Shown: piece by piece, positions 17,285 through 26,779 of the stretch
How the letters are laid out: the number at the start of each line of letters is the position of its first letter
Position numbering within the stretch: position 1 is the first letter of the stretch
Assembly: GCF_008121495.1 (NCBI RefSeq)
Contig: NZ_CP043051.1
Coordinates: 3,098,683 to 3,162,682, forward strand
Direction: 5' to 3'
Length of the DNA stretch: 64,000 nucleotides
DNA from: Mediterraneibacter gnavus ATCC 29149
GTDB lineage: Bacteria; Bacillota; Clostridia; Lachnospirales; Lachnospiraceae
The notes under the pieces: model-generated
Databases searched by the model: none
The model's input: only the letters and a program-made list of their open reading frames with translations
What the model was told of the DNA's origin: nothing
Position numbers and translations under genes: made by a program

Positions 17285-17569
17285 TTATTCAGCTACCGGA
17301 TAGATAGAAACCTGTTTTTTGTCTCTTCCTTTTCTTTCGAATCTGACAACACCGTCAACTAATGCGAACAATGTGTCATCTCCTCCGCGTCCTACGTTCA
17401 CACCTGGGTGAATCTTTGTTCCGCGCTGTCTGTAAAGGATATTTCCGGCTTTTACGAACTGTCCGTCAGCTCTCTTTGCACCTAATCTCTTAGCTTCAGA
17501 GTCACGTCCGTTTCGTGTGGAACCAACTCCTTTTTTATGAGCAAAATACTGAAGGTTTAATTTCATCAT
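17285..17569 (-). CDS. rpmA: Ribosomal protein L27 (with cleavable N-terminal extension)
   Basis: Large-subunit protein near the peptidyl-transferase centre. The 94-residue product starts [17 protein letters not shown]: the LNLQYFA peptide before HKKG is the Firmicutes extension removed by the protease Prp, whose gene lies 6 bp upstream. AAGGAGGTG precedes the paired ATG codons; the first is used here, the second (17566) is equally possible. Confidence 0.97.
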   Translation of the reverse strand: MMKLNLQYFAHKKGVGSTRNGRDSEAKRLGAKRADGQFVKAGNILYRQRGTKIHPGVNVGRGGDDTLFALVDGVVRFERKGRDKKQVSIYPVAE

Positions 17570-17574
17570 GGTTG

Positions 17575-17907
17575 TTACACCTCCTTGAAAATGATATCAA
17601 TGTATGGTTCATATTCGCTGTCTTCTTCTATCTCCTGTAATCCAAGAACCATAGATTTGAACAGCAGCTTGGCATCATGAGAAGGTTTTCGGATGAATCG
17701 AAATTCAATCATCCCGGTCTCTTCATCAGAAACAAGAGAAATCTTATCTGATGTGAAACGTTCAATCGAATTGAGTGTGTTGATGACCAGTACAGACACT
17801 GCCGCACAGACCACATCACTTCCCGCTTCCGAATACCCCGCATGTCCGAGTACATCCAGACCTGCATAGTCATGATTTACTGTCTTATAAACGGTTACCT
17901 TGATCAT
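17575..17907 (-). CDS. prp: Prp, ribosomal-processing cysteine protease
   Basis: Cleaves the N-terminal extension of L27 (formerly YsxB). The 110-residue protein carries the catalytic His and Cys in [18 protein letters not shown]. It lies between rplU and rpmA, the invariant Firmicutes order, with 8 and 5 intergenic bases. Confidence 0.93.
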   Translation of the reverse strand: MIKVTVYKTVNHDYAGLDVLGHAGYSEAGSDVVCAAVSVLVINTLNSIERFTSDKISLVSDEETGMIEFRFIRKPSHDAKLLFKSMVLGLQEIEEDSEYEPYIDIIFKEV

Positions 17908-17915
17908 ATGACAGA

Positions 17916-18224
17916 TTAAGCGTTGATTTTTTCAATCTTAACTGCTGTGTACTGCTGTCTGTGACCATTTTTCTTATGGTATCCAGTTTTTCTCTTATAC
18001 TTGTAAACGATCACTTTTTTAGCTTTTCCGTCACCGATTACAGAAGCTGTAACTGTTGCACCTGCTACTGTAGGCTCTCCAACAACTAATTTGTCATTGC
18101 TTACTGCCAGCACCTGGTCAAATGTATAAGTCTCTCCAGCTTCTACACCAAGTTTTTCTACTTTAATGATATCGCCTTCTGCTACTTTGTACTGTTTACC
18201 ACCTGTTGCTATAATTGCGTACAT
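17916..18224 (-). CDS. rplU: Ribosomal protein L21
   Basis: Large-subunit protein binding 23S rRNA with L20. The 102-residue product begins [14 protein letters not shown] and ends with the basic [16 protein letters not shown] region. The ATG at 18224 follows AGGAGGTG. An upstream in-frame extension to 18320 lies in the leader and is not part of L21. Confidence 0.97.
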   Translation of the reverse strand: MYAIIATGGKQYKVAEGDIIKVEKLGVEAGETYTFDQVLAVSNDKLVVGEPTVAGATVTASVIGDGKAKKVIVYKYKRKTGYHKKNGHRQQYTAVKIEKINA

Positions 18225-18306
18225 ATGGCACCTCCTATTATCATTACTCGCCAGCTTCGGTGTCTGAATCAGAACTTGAAAACCTCGCTGTGCGGCATAC
18301 CGTGTT
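18225..18306 (-). ncRNA. Probable L21 leader (5' regulatory RNA of rplU)
   Basis: About 80 nt between the rplU promoter and AGGAGGTG. The position and the conserved-looking GCCGCACAGCGAGG segment match the L21 leader described in Firmicutes, where it is thought to bind L21 for autoregulation. I identified it by memory of the motif and position only; a covariance-model search with RF00559 would decide. Confidence 0.5.
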
Positions 18307-18336
18307 AGTATAGCACGCATATTCCATATAAGTCAA
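18307..18336 (-). promoter_or_regulatory. Promoter of rplU-prp-rpmA
   Basis: Minus strand TTGACT (complement of 18331-18336), 18 bp, TATACT (complement of 18307-18312). Confidence 0.7.
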
Positions 18337-18368
18337 TAGGAAGCAGAAAAATATTTTAAAAATATGTA

Positions 18369-18782
18369 TTATTTGTCGCATTCATTCAATTTGTCATAGC
18401 AATATTCGATGATGCTGCGCCTTGTGATAATACCGATAAATTTGTTCTGGTCATCTACGACCGGAACAAAATTCTGGCTCATTGCCCGGCTGATCAAATC
18501 TTTCATATCGGAATCTGCAGCCACTGCGATATAATCTGCTTTTCGCTCAAAATCATGAATAAAGATATGTTCTGCTTCTTTCAGATTCAGATTGGTATAT
18601 TTTTTCATCCCCCAGAGCAGATCACCTTCTGTAATCGTTCCAACATACTCTCCCTGACGGTTCAGCATGGGGATTGAAGCATATTTGTGATGTTCCATTG
18701 TCTCCAGAACCTGACGGAGTGTGCAGTCATCATAGACATATGCAACCTCCTGTTTTGGATGTAAAAAGAACAAAATGTTCAT
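18369..18782 (-). CDS. CBS-domain pair protein
   Basis: 137-residue protein consisting of two CBS repeats (about 8-60 and 75-130), a Bateman module that usually binds adenine nucleotides. PMLNRQGEYVGTITEGDLLW and PVVDDQNKFIGIITRRSIIE are the two repeat cores. No catalytic domain is attached. It follows the aspartokinase gene by 16 bp on the same strand; what it regulates is unknown. Confidence 0.88.
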   Translation of the reverse strand: MNILFFLHPKQEVAYVYDDCTLRQVLETMEHHKYASIPMLNRQGEYVGTITEGDLLWGMKKYTNLNLKEAEHIFIHDFERKADYIAVAADSDMKDLISRAMSQNFVPVVDDQNKFIGIITRRSIIEYCYDKLNECDK

Positions 18783-18798
18783 CGTGTCACCTCTGTCT

Positions 18799-20118
18799 TT
18801 AAATCTGTGTTTCTACAAAAATCTGGTACAGTGCACGGATGGCGTTTTTGAAGTCATCGTGTCTTACACCGACAATGATATTCAGCTCGCTGGATCCCTG
18901 GTCGATCATCTTGACATTGATATGGGCATGGGCAAGGGCGGAGAAAATTCTTCCGGCAGTGCCGCGTGTGGAACGCATTCCTCTTCCGACGATAGCGATC
19001 AGAGCAAGATCAGACTCCAGTTCAATGTGGTCCGGATTCACAGCTTTATGGATTCCGGCCAGTACCTGCTGTTCTTTCTCTTCGAACTCATCTTTATGTA
19101 CAAAAATTGTCATTGTATCGATGCCGGAAGGCATATGCTCGATGGAAATACCGTTTTTATCAAACTCTTCCAGTACCTTGCGGCAGAATCCGATCTCGGA
19201 GTTCATCATTGCTTTTTCAATGGTCACGGCAGCAAATCCATCTGTCCCGGCAATTCCGGTAATGGTATATTTTGGCTGTCTGCAGGTACTCTCTACGATC
19301 AGTGTGCCCTTGTCCTGTGGAGCATTGGTGTTGCGGATATTGATCGGGATGCCGACTTTACGGACAGGGAAGATCGCATCCTCATGAAGTACAGTTGCCC
19401 CCATATAAGAAAGTTCACGAAGTTCACGGTAGGTGATCGTCTCGATGGATTTTGGATTTGTAACAATGCGTGGATCTGCGATCAGAAATCCGGATACATC
19501 GGTCCAGTTTTCATACAGGTCAGCCATAGCTGCACGGGCAACCAGAGAGCCTGTGATATCAGAACCGCCGCGGGAAAAAGTGACAATGGTTCCGTCTTCT
19601 TTCGCACCGTAGAATCCAGGGATGACAGCAAATTCTTCCCCTTCAAGACGAAGGGAGAGCAATTCGTTTGTTTTCTCGTCATCCAGACTGCCGTCTTCAT
19701 GAAAGCGGATCACTTCAGCTGCATCGATAAAACAAAATCCCAGATAATTTGCCATAATGATACCATTTAAATATTCTCCCCGGGATGCAGCATAATCTCT
19801 TCCGATTTTTTTGCCAAAATTTTCACGGATCATATCGAATTCATGATCCAGTGAAAGTTCCAGATTCAGACCGTCGATGATCTCGTTATATCTTGCATGG
19901 ATCTCATCCAGAAGGCTTGTGAATTTCTTTTCACGGATCGCAAGATTGTAGCAGCTGTAAAGCATATCTGTGACCTTTGTGTCGCTGGAACTGCGTTTTC
20001 CCGGAGCAGAAGGTACTACATAGCGTCTGGACTTGTCTGCCCGGATGATATCTCCTACTTTTTTGAATTGTTCGGCACTGGCGAGAGAACTTCCACCGAA
20101 TTTTACTACTTTCTTCAT
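18799..20118 (-). CDS. lysC: Aspartate kinase (monofunctional, ACT-regulated)
   Basis: Phosphorylates L-aspartate in the first step to lysine, threonine and methionine. The 439-residue protein begins MKKVVKFGGSSLA (kinase KFGGSS), has FSRGGSDITG in the substrate loop, and ends with tandem ACT domains (about 300-439) that bind allosteric amino acids. No lysine riboswitch is seen in the short upstream gap. Neighbouring genes are not biosynthetic. Confidence 0.94.
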   Translation of the reverse strand: MKKVVKFGGSSLASAEQFKKVGDIIRADKSRRYVVPSAPGKRSSSDTKVTDMLYSCYNLAIREKKFTSLLDEIHARYNEIIDGLNLELSLDHEFDMIRENFGKKIGRDYAASRGEYLNGIIMANYLGFCFIDAAEVIRFHEDGSLDDEKTNELLSLRLEGEEFAVIPGFYGAKEDGTIVTFSRGGSDITGSLVARAAMADLYENWTDVSGFLIADPRIVTNPKSIETITYRELRELSYMGATVLHEDAIFPVRKVGIPINIRNTNAPQDKGTLIVESTCRQPKYTITGIAGTDGFAAVTIEKAMMNSEIGFCRKVLEEFDKNGISIEHMPSGIDTMTIFVHKDEFEEKEQQVLAGIHKAVNPDHIELESDLALIAIVGRGMRSTRGTAGRIFSALAHAHINVKMIDQGSSELNIIVGVRHDDFKNAIRALYQIFVETQI

Positions 20119-20265
20119 CTTCTTTCCTCCAACTGTATATTATTTCAAATTAGATGCATAGATGTTTGTAAAACGCACGCTCTATCATTTCGCTTTCCTA
20201 TTATACAGGGTATTTTCAGGATTGTAAATCATAGATTTCAAAAAAACCGAGTGTACTCCGAAATG

Positions 20266-20745
20266 TTAAAAAGTAACATCAGCATATTGTGCCTGTGTCA
20301 CGTTCTTTAAGTCATCCGGAGAAAGCTTCAGCTGCATTCCAAGCTTTCCGCCGCTGACATAGATATAATCCAGCGTTTGGGCGTTCTCCTGAATGGTTGT
20401 CGGAAATGCTTTTTTCATACCGATCGCGGTACAGCCGCCCCGTACATACCCGGTCACAGTTGTGATCTCTCTGACAGGGAGCATTTCCACAGACTTTTCT
20501 CCTACTGCCCGGGCTGCTTTTTTCAGATCCAGCTCTGCTTCAATGGGGATGACAAACACATAATGGGAACCGCTCTTTCCGGTTGTGACCAAGGTTTTAT
20601 ACACCCGTTCATGAGGCAGCCCCAGTGTGTCGGCTGTACTGATCCCATCGGTAAAATTGTCACATTCATAAGTCTGGTATTCGTAGGAAATCTTGCTGCG
20701 GTCCAAAATGCGCATGGCGTTTGTTTTTAATTCTTTTTTACTCAA
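20266..20745 (-). CDS. ybaK: YbaK/EbsC-type aminoacyl-tRNA deacylase (Cys-tRNA(Pro))
   Basis: Trans-editing enzyme that removes mischarged Cys from tRNA-Pro. The product, about 159 residues, matches family proteins from KKELKTNAMRILDR through GGCTAIGMKKAFPT and YVSGGKLGMQLKLSPDDL. I place the start at the TTG at 20745, eight bases after AGAAAGAAG, because family members begin at this point; an in-frame GTG at 20784 would add 13 residues inside the rng gene. It overlaps rng by 8 bp. Confidence 0.88.
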   Translation of the reverse strand: MSKKELKTNAMRILDRSKISYEYQTYECDNFTDGISTADTLGLPHERVYKTLVTTGKSGSHYVFVIPIEAELDLKKAARAVGEKSVEMLPVREITTVTGYVRGGCTAIGMKKAFPTTIQENAQTLDYIYVSGGKLGMQLKLSPDDLKNVTQAQYADVTF

Positions 20746-21979
20746 CGTGTTCACTTCTTTCTGGTGATTTTTCGGCTTTGTCACGGACGCATTCGTGAAG
20801 CGGACGCCGTACTTTTTTACGGGTTACTTCTACTAACTGGAGTGCTGTGACATCCACAACGGACGTCTGAATCGGGTCTTCTCCAAGAAAACGGCGGAAT
20901 TGTTTTAATAGCTCCTGCATCATGTCCGGATCATCCATGTTGATAAAGTCAATCAGGATAATTCCGGAAATATTGCGCAGGCGGATCTGCCGTGCTGTTT
21001 CCTTTGCCGCTTCCAGATTGATCTTTAAATACGTTTCCGCACTTTTCTTTTTTGTCTTCGCAGAATATTTTCCGGAATTGACATCTACCACGGTCAGTGC
21101 TTCTGTCGGTTGAATGACAAGATAAGCGCCGTTTTTCAGCCAGACGTATTCTTTGAGTGCGCGTTCCACGGCAATGTCGGTACTGTAAAGTTTGGAAAGC
21201 GGCAGAAGCTGTTCCTCATAAAACTGAAGTTTGGAGAGATCTTCCGGCTGCTCTGCCTGCAAAAATCCGTGAATCTGCTGATACAGCTTGGGATCATCGG
21301 TAATGATTGCTGACAATCCGTCTGCGTATACATTTTTCAAATCTGTAATATAAGACGGAGGGGCCTCCTGCAGACAGGAAAAGCAAGTCCGAAACGGAGC
21401 AGTTTCTTTTAACTTGACACAGGCATTCTCCAGTTTCTGAATCTCCTCAAGTACCGTCTCAAAGGGAACGTCCTTTGCATTCGTACGAATGATCAGCCCG
21501 TAGTCCTCATTTTTGAGATGACTCAGTTTTTCTTTGTACGTATCCCGAAGAGAACGGGGAAGCTTCCCGGAAGTACCGATCCTGGTATTTCCGGTTGTCA
21601 GTACTGCATACCGCCCGGTAAAATTGATATTGCTGCTGACAGTCGGCGCTTTTGTCTTGACTGCTTCCCTGCTGATCTGAACGACCAGCTCGTCTCCGAT
21701 ACAAAGCGGTTTTTTCCCGATTTTATGGGTAAAGATCGCCTGAGGCGCCTGACTTAGGTCGTAGTAGCATTCTTTTCCCGGAGCGATCTCGATAAAAGCG
21801 GCTCCGATATTCGCCGCGATATTTTTTACTTTTCCGATGTAAATATCTCCGAGTACAGGTTGTCTGTGCTGATCAGAGTCCGGAAGACTGCAGTGGATCT
21901 CTGCGATTACATCATTTTCAAGAAGAAAAGTCCAGATCTTCCCTTCTTTTTTCAGCATTAAAATTTTTCGTACTGCCAT
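20738..21979 (-). CDS. rng: Ribonuclease G/E family protein
   Basis: Single-strand endoribonuclease for rRNA and mRNA processing. The 413-residue protein has an S1-like RNA-binding domain (GDIYIGKVKNIAANIGAAFI, about 40-110), then the catalytic domain with LTVVDVNSGKYS and LIDFINMDD, which contain the Mg-binding Asp residues. It lacks the long C-terminal degradosome scaffold of RNase E. It lies in the usual clostridial order after the TIGR03936 gene. Confidence 0.92.
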   Translation of the reverse strand: MAVRKILMLKKEGKIWTFLLENDVIAEIHCSLPDSDQHRQPVLGDIYIGKVKNIAANIGAAFIEIAPGKECYYDLSQAPQAIFTHKIGKKPLCIGDELVVQISREAVKTKAPTVSSNINFTGRYAVLTTGNTRIGTSGKLPRSLRDTYKEKLSHLKNEDYGLIIRTNAKDVPFETVLEEIQKLENACVKLKETAPFRTCFSCLQEAPPSYITDLKNVYADGLSAIITDDPKLYQQIHGFLQAEQPEDLSKLQFYEEQLLPLSKLYSTDIAVERALKEYVWLKNGAYLVIQPTEALTVVDVNSGKYSAKTKKKSAETYLKINLEAAKETARQIRLRNISGIILIDFINMDDPDMMQELLKQFRRFLGEDPIQTSVVDVTALQLVEVTRKKVRRPLHECVRDKAEKSPERSEHVE

Positions 21980-22025
21980 TTATTATGATACCTCTCTTTT
22001 TTGTACTGTCCAAACACAGCAGGAT

Positions 22026-22730
22026 TTATTCGATCACTGAACCGAGAGATTCTAAGGTTACCAGATTTCGTGCGTTCTCATCCCCGGAATCAGCATACAT
22101 TTCCAGACGGCACAGTGCAAATTTTAACTGTGTGGCATCTGCATCTAAAAACCGGCAGAATGCTTCCATGACAAGCCCCGGTTTTAAATTCTCCACACTT
22201 CCGGCAGCGAGCTGCATAAAGAGCTTGTGATCCTGCACTTCCATCCGGTAGATCAAAGGTTTGATGTCCACTTCTTTTTCGCTGCGTTTTGTCTGTTTTA
22301 AGATGCGGATCTCAGACTGCGCGAGAAAGGCATCCATCTGTGTTTCCCAGTCGTCCGGCAGTGTTCCCGGCACAAGATCAAGAAGATAGTCTGCTGCCGC
22401 GACAATCGCCATTCCGGTCATCTTCTTTTCCTCTGCGATCTGGCGGAAACTTAAAACTTCGATTCCCTCTACCATAACGGCATTTAAACGGGATACCGCT
22501 TCAGCACTGGAAATGGACTCTTTCAGTTCGATATCAAAATATTCTCCTTCGCTTGTAATCCCGATTCCCAGCGGATTTGCAAAGGACATGATCATATGAG
22601 GACTGTAGCCCCCGGTATAGGCGATCGGAATGTGCGCCCTGCGGATTGCCTTCTGGAAGAAGCGCATAACATCCAGATGTCCGATAAAGCGCAGTGCACC
22701 GTATTTTTTAAATTTAATTCTTGCCTTCAA
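22026..22730 (-). CDS. TIGR03936-family radical-SAM-linked protein (DUF2344)
   Basis: Protein of unknown biochemical role always found beside, or fused to, the TIGR03960 radical-SAM protein. KARIKFKKYGALRFIGHLDV at the N-terminus and IAYTGGYSPHMIMSFANPLG are family signatures. I place the start at the TTG at 22730, eight bases after GGAGGAGG; an in-frame GTG at 22763 would add 11 residues encoded inside the previous gene. It overlaps that gene by 17 bp. Confidence 0.85.
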   Translation of the reverse strand: MKARIKFKKYGALRFIGHLDVMRFFQKAIRRAHIPIAYTGGYSPHMIMSFANPLGIGITSEGEYFDIELKESISSAEAVSRLNAVMVEGIEVLSFRQIAEEKKMTGMAIVAAADYLLDLVPGTLPDDWETQMDAFLAQSEIRILKQTKRSEKEVDIKPLIYRMEVQDHKLFMQLAAGSVENLKPGLVMEAFCRFLDADATQLKFALCRLEMYADSGDENARNLVTLESLGSVIE

Positions 22731-24579
22731 AACAGACACCTCCTCCAAATTTTGCCGCACCACATCCGGAACACTGCATTCTGCAGTTTGGAGTAACCTG
22801 TGCGTTCATTGCTCTCTCCCATTCTTTTTTCAGGAAGTTTTTGGTCACGCCGATATCGATGAAATCCCATGGAAAAAGCTCATCCATGGAGCGTTCCCGC
22901 ATGGTGTAAAACTCAATATCCACTCCGGTATTTGCAAATGCCTGCATCCATTTTTCATTGTCAAAGCTTTCGCTCCAGGAATCATACAGACATCCCAGAC
23001 GGTATGCTTCTTCGATCACCTTTCCAACCTTGCGGTCCCCGCGGGCAAATACACCCTCCAGCACTGTGACATCTGCCTCGTGCCAGTTATATTTCAAACT
23101 TTTTTTGTTCAACTGCTGTAAGAATTCATGCTTTACAATCGTTGCACGGCGAATGTATTCTTCACTTGGAAACATCTGTGCCCACTGGAACGGGGTGAAC
23201 GGTTTCGGAATGAAGAACGAAGAACTGGCCGTGATCTGACATTTTCCATTGCGCTGTTCTTTCGGAATTTCATAATATCTTCTGGCAACCTTTTCTGCCA
23301 GATGGGCAATGGCTTTCATGTCTTCTTCTGTTTCTGTCGGCAGCCCCAGCATAAAGTACAGTTTTACCTTGTTCCAGCCGCCTTCAAAGGCCTGTCCGGC
23401 TCCTTCTAAAATAATCTCTTCTGTCAGTCCTTTGTTGATCACATCACGCATTCTCTGGGAGCCGGCTTCCGGAGCAAAGGTAAGGCTGCTTTTTTTGATA
23501 TCCTGTACTTTACTCATAACATCCAGCGAGAACGCGTCAATTCTGAGCGACGGAAGGGAAATATTGATTCCCTCTCCTTTAAATTCATCGATCAGGAAGG
23601 TGACGAGCTCTTTTAATTCGGAATAATCACTGGAGCTTAAGGAGCTTAAAGAAATCTCTTCGTGTCCGGTGCTTTCCAGCATTGCTTTGGCGTATTGCTT
23701 CAAGCGCTCCACATTGCGCTCTCTGGTCGGACGATACAGCATGCCTGCCTGACAGAAACGGCATCCGCGGATACATCCTCTCTGAATTTCCAAAACGACA
23801 CGGTCCTGTGTTGCTTTGATGAAAGGAACGACAGGGGCCTGTGGATACGGTGCTTCGGTTACGTCCAGTACCATTTGTTTTTTGATCACAGATGGTGCAT
23901 GCTCGTTGTTCGGTGCAAAGGAAGCAAGCGTTCCGTCTTCATGGTATGTGGCATCGTAAAACATCGGCACATACAATCCTTCGATCTGTGCGGCGCGTTC
24001 CAAAAATTCGATACGGCTCTTTCCTGCTGCCCGATACTCTTTATAGGCATCCAGCAGTTCGTCGTAGACAGTCTCCCCTTCTCCGATATAGAAAATATCA
24101 AAAAATTCTGCCAGTGGTTCCGGATTATACGTACATGGACCTCCTCCGATAACGATTGGATCTGCCTCACCACGGTCACGACTGTGGTGAGGAATCCGGC
24201 TTAAATCCAGAATCTGCAGAATGTTGGTGTAGCACATTTCGTACTGGATCGTGATTCCAAGAAAATCAAAATCACGGATCGGATCCTGAGATTCCAGTGC
24301 AAATAGCGGAATCTGTTCTTCTTTCATGATCTTGTGCAGATCCAGCCACGGAGAATAGACCCGTTCACACCAGACATCTTCTCTTTGGTTGAACATATCA
24401 TATAAAATCTGGATTCCGAGATGTGACATTCCAATCTCATAGACGTCCGGAAAGCACATAGCGAAACGGACATCCACCTCGTTCTTGTCTTTCATCACAG
24501 AGTTCACTTCGTTCCCGATATACCGGGCCGGCTTCTCGATTTTTAGTAATATTTCATCATTTAAAGCTAGTTTTCTCAT
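22714..24579 (-). CDS. TIGR03960-family B12-binding-like radical SAM protein
   Basis: Radical SAM enzyme of 621 residues. The N-terminal part (about 30-180) resembles a cobalamin-binding fold; RGCIRGCRFCQAG supplies the CxxxCxxC 4Fe-4S motif; the C-terminal CRMQCSGCGAAKFGGG is a second Cys cluster. The substrate is unknown; the locus next to ribosomal and RNase genes suggests RNA or ribosome modification. The ATG at 24579 follows AAAGGAG. Confidence 0.9.
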   Translation of the reverse strand: MRKLALNDEILLKIEKPARYIGNEVNSVMKDKNEVDVRFAMCFPDVYEIGMSHLGIQILYDMFNQREDVWCERVYSPWLDLHKIMKEEQIPLFALESQDPIRDFDFLGITIQYEMCYTNILQILDLSRIPHHSRDRGEADPIVIGGGPCTYNPEPLAEFFDIFYIGEGETVYDELLDAYKEYRAAGKSRIEFLERAAQIEGLYVPMFYDATYHEDGTLASFAPNNEHAPSVIKKQMVLDVTEAPYPQAPVVPFIKATQDRVVLEIQRGCIRGCRFCQAGMLYRPTRERNVERLKQYAKAMLESTGHEEISLSSLSSSDYSELKELVTFLIDEFKGEGINISLPSLRIDAFSLDVMSKVQDIKKSSLTFAPEAGSQRMRDVINKGLTEEIILEGAGQAFEGGWNKVKLYFMLGLPTETEEDMKAIAHLAEKVARRYYEIPKEQRNGKCQITASSSFFIPKPFTPFQWAQMFPSEEYIRRATIVKHEFLQQLNKKSLKYNWHEADVTVLEGVFARGDRKVGKVIEEAYRLGCLYDSWSESFDNEKWMQAFANTGVDIEFYTMRERSMDELFPWDFIDIGVTKNFLKKEWERAMNAQVTPNCRMQCSGCGAAKFGGGVCFEGKN

Positions 24580-24731
24580 ATTTCTCCTTTCATTTTTGTT
24601 TAATATATACAAAAAATTAACCTTCTTTTCTCTTCCGATTTTCACGAAAAATAGCTGTTTTTTTATGAGTTTCAGTAGCGTTTTTCACCTCGTTTTTGCC
24701 CTTGCGTAACAAATTTACTTTTTCTCTACTG

Positions 24732-24793
24732 TGCAGCGCTATGTATAATTATACACCATTTTCATGGTCTTGCATAAAATACATAGCACTGCA
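24732..24793. promoter_or_regulatory. Imperfect 15-bp inverted repeat around a symmetric -10 element
   Basis: TGCAGCGCTATGTAT (24732-24746) and ATACATAGCACTGCA (24779-24793) are inverted repeats with one mismatch, 32 bp apart. The loop contains the palindrome TGTATAATTATACA (24743-24756), which carries a TATAAT on both strands. It lies about 150 bp before the TIGR03960 gene and may be its promoter/operator. The rest of 24,580-25,011 shows nothing else. Confidence 0.45.
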
Positions 24794-25011
24794 TAACATT
24801 ATTCAATACTATAATATGAAGCAGCAGAATACATTCTGAAACAGCACGTTAACCCGCCATATTATATACTTTTTGCGGAAGGAGTTCAAGCAAATCTTTC
24901 TCAGATATAGGAATGTCAAATATAAACTCGTTACTGTTCACATCAATTCCCGCCTATCCATGCCAAAAAAACGAAACTGCATTCTCACAGCTCCGTTTTT
25001 CTGTCATCTGA

Positions 25012-26718
25012 TTATGTTTCGATGTAGGATTCCTCTGCCAGTTTTACCTTACACCGTTTCATATAACACGCAATCCCATATTTCAAAATTTTGTCCACTC
25101 CGTTTTCCCTAAGTTCCTCATCATACTTTCTTTCCTCTACCTGCTTTAAAGCTCTTTCACAGGCAACATCCAGGTTTCCGTCACCTGCATATTTCACTTC
25201 GATCAAAATTGCAGTTTCACTGTTCTCTGTTTCTATCAGGATATCGCTGTAGCCTTCTCCGGTTTCCTGATTGGAAAAGACTCCCCATTCTTCTTTGATA
25301 CCCAAAATTCCAAGCAGAATACCATGATAAAAGTTTTCTTTCATTTCCTTTCTTACAAAGGTGTCCCGGATACTGATGGTCTTTTTCAGGTAACTTTCAA
25401 AAATATCTTCAACCTTCTTTTCCTCTCCGTTTTTCAGTGCCTTACAAAATCTGCCAAGCATATCCCCGTCTTTTGCAACACTTTCTTTGAAATATTCCAT
25501 AATCTGGGTTTTAAAAATATCCCGAATTTCCAAATTTGGGATCCGTAGCTTAAACTTTCTCGCATCCACCTGACCGGACTGCGTTAAATACCCGGTTGCA
25601 AACAGTACACTCCAGATATTCTCAATGGACTCATACATTTCCTTATAAGTCAGTTCCGGATGAATGGTTTTTGTGATACTCTCCCCGGCCATCAAACGCT
25701 CAATCTCCCTCTTTGTGGTCAGATTTTTTGACTGCCGGATAAATTCCTTCACTTCTGCATTGCTACTTGTATTGATCCAGTAATTCTGAGGAATTGCTTC
25801 TCTGTTTGTACGCAGACTTCGAAGATAGGAAACTACATCCCATGGACAATATACGTCCACGTTTCCAAAGCGGTATCCATCATACCATTCTTTGATACTT
25901 TCATACTTATCCGCACATTCATAATACGTTAAAAGGTCACGTACCTCCTGATCTGTAAATCCAAAATATTCATCAAAATCGACATCTGCGATCGTAAAGG
26001 TTGTAAAATTATTAAGTCCTGTAAAGATACTTTCTTTCGAGATACGCATACATCCGGTCAGCACTGCAAGCTTCAGACTGCTATTTGTTTTTAACGCCTG
26101 TTCCAACAGATTGCGGATCAGAAATACCATCTGGTCATAGTATCCATTTGCAAAGGCTTTTGCCAACGGAACGTCATATTCATCAATCAGCAGGATCACT
26201 TTTGTGCCGTAATGCTTCGCCAGCAATTCCGACAGCCTTCTTAGTCCGCTGCAAAAAACAGCCTCACTCATGTTACTGTCCAAAAGCTTTTTGTAAGCCT
26301 CTTTATCATGTTCGCTCAAGCATTCACTATCGCAAAGAAACTGAAACGCTTCTGCCGCTCTCTGCATAATCTGCACAGCAAAATCAAAAGCGCCCTCATA
26401 AGCAGCTGCATTGATTCCTTTCAGGGAAACAGAGATCACAGGATATTTTCCCATATATTCGTCGCACAGCTTCGGATCTTTTAAAATTTCCAAACCATCA
26501 AAAATACTTTTATCTCCCTCTATGGAAAAAAAGTACTCCAGCATACTCATATTTAAAGTTTTTCCAAAGCGCCTTGGTCTGGTAAAGAGATTTACCATTC
26601 CACCATTACGGATCAGTTCAGAAATCAATCCTGTTTTATCTACATAATAATAGTTATCTTTTATAATCTGCTCAAAATTTTCCAATCCTACCGGAAGGCG
26701 TTTCTTTTCTTCACCCAT
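25012..26718 (-). CDS. AAA-ATPase-like protein with C-terminal PD-(D/E)XK nuclease-like domain
   Basis: Protein of 568 residues of the AAA-ATPase_like / DUF1703 family, abundant in gut anaerobes and of unknown function. The N-terminus LPVGLENFEQIIKDNYYYVD and TRPRRFGKTLNMSMLEYFFS give the family Walker A; VILLIDEYDVPLAKA is Walker B. The C-terminus has YSDILIETENSETAILIEVK, matching the D-(x)n-ExK core of PD-(D/E)XK nucleases. The start at 26718 follows AAGGGG; an upstream start at 26796 adds 26 residues with no site. A stand-alone gene. Confidence 0.85.
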   Translation of the reverse strand: MGEEKKRLPVGLENFEQIIKDNYYYVDKTGLISELIRNGGMVNLFTRPRRFGKTLNMSMLEYFFSIEGDKSIFDGLEILKDPKLCDEYMGKYPVISVSLKGINAAAYEGAFDFAVQIMQRAAEAFQFLCDSECLSEHDKEAYKKLLDSNMSEAVFCSGLRRLSELLAKHYGTKVILLIDEYDVPLAKAFANGYYDQMVFLIRNLLEQALKTNSSLKLAVLTGCMRISKESIFTGLNNFTTFTIADVDFDEYFGFTDQEVRDLLTYYECADKYESIKEWYDGYRFGNVDVYCPWDVVSYLRSLRTNREAIPQNYWINTSSNAEVKEFIRQSKNLTTKREIERLMAGESITKTIHPELTYKEMYESIENIWSVLFATGYLTQSGQVDARKFKLRIPNLEIRDIFKTQIMEYFKESVAKDGDMLGRFCKALKNGEEKKVEDIFESYLKKTISIRDTFVRKEMKENFYHGILLGILGIKEEWGVFSNQETGEGYSDILIETENSETAILIEVKYAGDGNLDVACERALKQVEERKYDEELRENGVDKILKYGIACYMKRCKVKLAEESYIET

Positions 26719-26779
26719 GTTATTCACACCCCTTCTCTGTTGATTATATTGTAACAAAGATCCGCACAAAAGCCTATAC

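Noticed and set aside
20119..20265. Possible lysine riboswitch upstream of lysC
   Set aside because: The gap is under 150 bp and I see none of the conserved L-box stems; it is too short for the usual riboswitch plus terminator.
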